A stretch of 6,612 nt of DNA from UBA9732 sp052170315. GTDB lineage: Bacteria > Spirochaetota > Spirochaetia > Sphaerochaetales > Sphaerochaetaceae. The number at the start of each line of letters is the position of its first letter. Positions within the stretch are counted from its first letter, which is position 1. The DNA lies in NCBI GenBank assembly GCA_052170315.1, contig JBQNAT010000024.1:1-6612 (forward strand), in the 5' to 3' direction. Positions 6,433 through 6,612 of the stretch are shown one piece after another. The notes beneath the pieces were generated by a model. That model had not been told where the DNA came from. It saw only the letters and a list, made by a program, of their open reading frames with translations, and ran no database searches. The position numbers and the translations under genes were made by a program.

Positions 6433-6531
6433 ATTAAGCCGACCTACTACCAGCTAAAGGCAGAATATGATGTATACATCCAGAGAGGCAAATGGATTAT
6501 ATATACAGACGATATCAATTCTAAAAATTAA
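6433..6531 (+). pseudogene. Possible start-less gene remnant downstream of the ATPase gene
   Basis: A 32-codon open frame ends in TAA (6529-6531), preceded by an in-frame TAA at 6430-6432. It has no ATG, GTG or TTG start with a ribosome site. The reading PTYYQLKAEYDVYIQRGKW followed by IIYTDDINSKN looks like a genuine protein C-terminus (aromatic and charged residues alternating in beta-strand fashion) more than random AT-rich DNA. I do not recognise the family. It may be the tail of a gene lost when the locus arrived or rearranged, or chance. The following 6532-6612 shows nothing I can interpret. Confidence 0.2.
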
Positions 6532-6612
6532 TACTATGAGCCCGACCTTTAGTATATAACCTGACTTTCGAACGAAGCAGTCAAAAATAGTGTTAACTGA
6601 AGGTCAAGGCAT

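Noticed and set aside
6561..6583. TGACT...AGTCA imperfect hairpin downstream of the ATPase gene
   Set aside because: Five paired bases plus a bulged inner stem, followed by A-rich instead of T-rich sequence; not a convincing terminator.

Overview
The window looks like a spirochaete chromosome, most probably Treponema or a close relative. The best clue is the exported binding protein. Its signal peptide ends in IFA and is followed by GGSKE, a start to the mature protein that is common in treponemal ABC binding proteins, and there is no lipobox cysteine. The moderate GC content also fits. This placement is an inference from style, not from a marker gene.

The window holds one compact carbohydrate-type locus of five genes around a 200-base divergent control region (2097-2296). 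To the left, on the minus strand, lie an RpiR/MurR-type regulator with a SIS sugar-phosphate domain (1230-2096) and, 22 bases behind it, a class II ketose-(bis)phosphate aldolase (284-1207). To the right, on the plus strand, lies a complete ABC importer: a periplasmic binding protein (2297-3439), a fused two-domain permease (3509-5302) and an ATPase (5304-6419). The permease and ATPase genes are one base apart. A 12-bp hairpin with a T-rich tail separates the binding-protein gene from the permease gene and probably lets more binding protein be made than membrane components.

By sequence style the importer belongs to the group usually labelled 'Fe3+ ABC transporter' (FbpABC/AfuABC/ThiBPQ/PotABCD-like). 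The neighbours argue against iron. A sugar-phosphate-sensing regulator and a sugar-phosphate aldolase flank it, and no sugar kinase is present. The working model is an importer of an already phosphorylated sugar or a related phosphate ester, in the manner of AfuABC. The regulator would sense the internal phosphosugar and the aldolase would cleave a derived ketose phosphate. The control region contains a perfect 14-bp palindrome (2132-2145) and a degenerate copy (2205-2218) 73 bp away, about seven helical turns. Each lies next to one of the two opposing predicted promoters, so they are good candidates for the regulator's operators.

The edges are untidy. The aldolase runs 21 residues past the usual family end, with a tandem stop in the next frame exactly at that point, which suggests a small frameshift. 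Both flanks carry short protein-like tails that lack a normal start (178-336 minus, 6433-6531 plus) and may be gene remnants. I see nothing interpretable in 1-177 or in 6532-6612, and no RNA genes, CRISPR array or complete mobile element.
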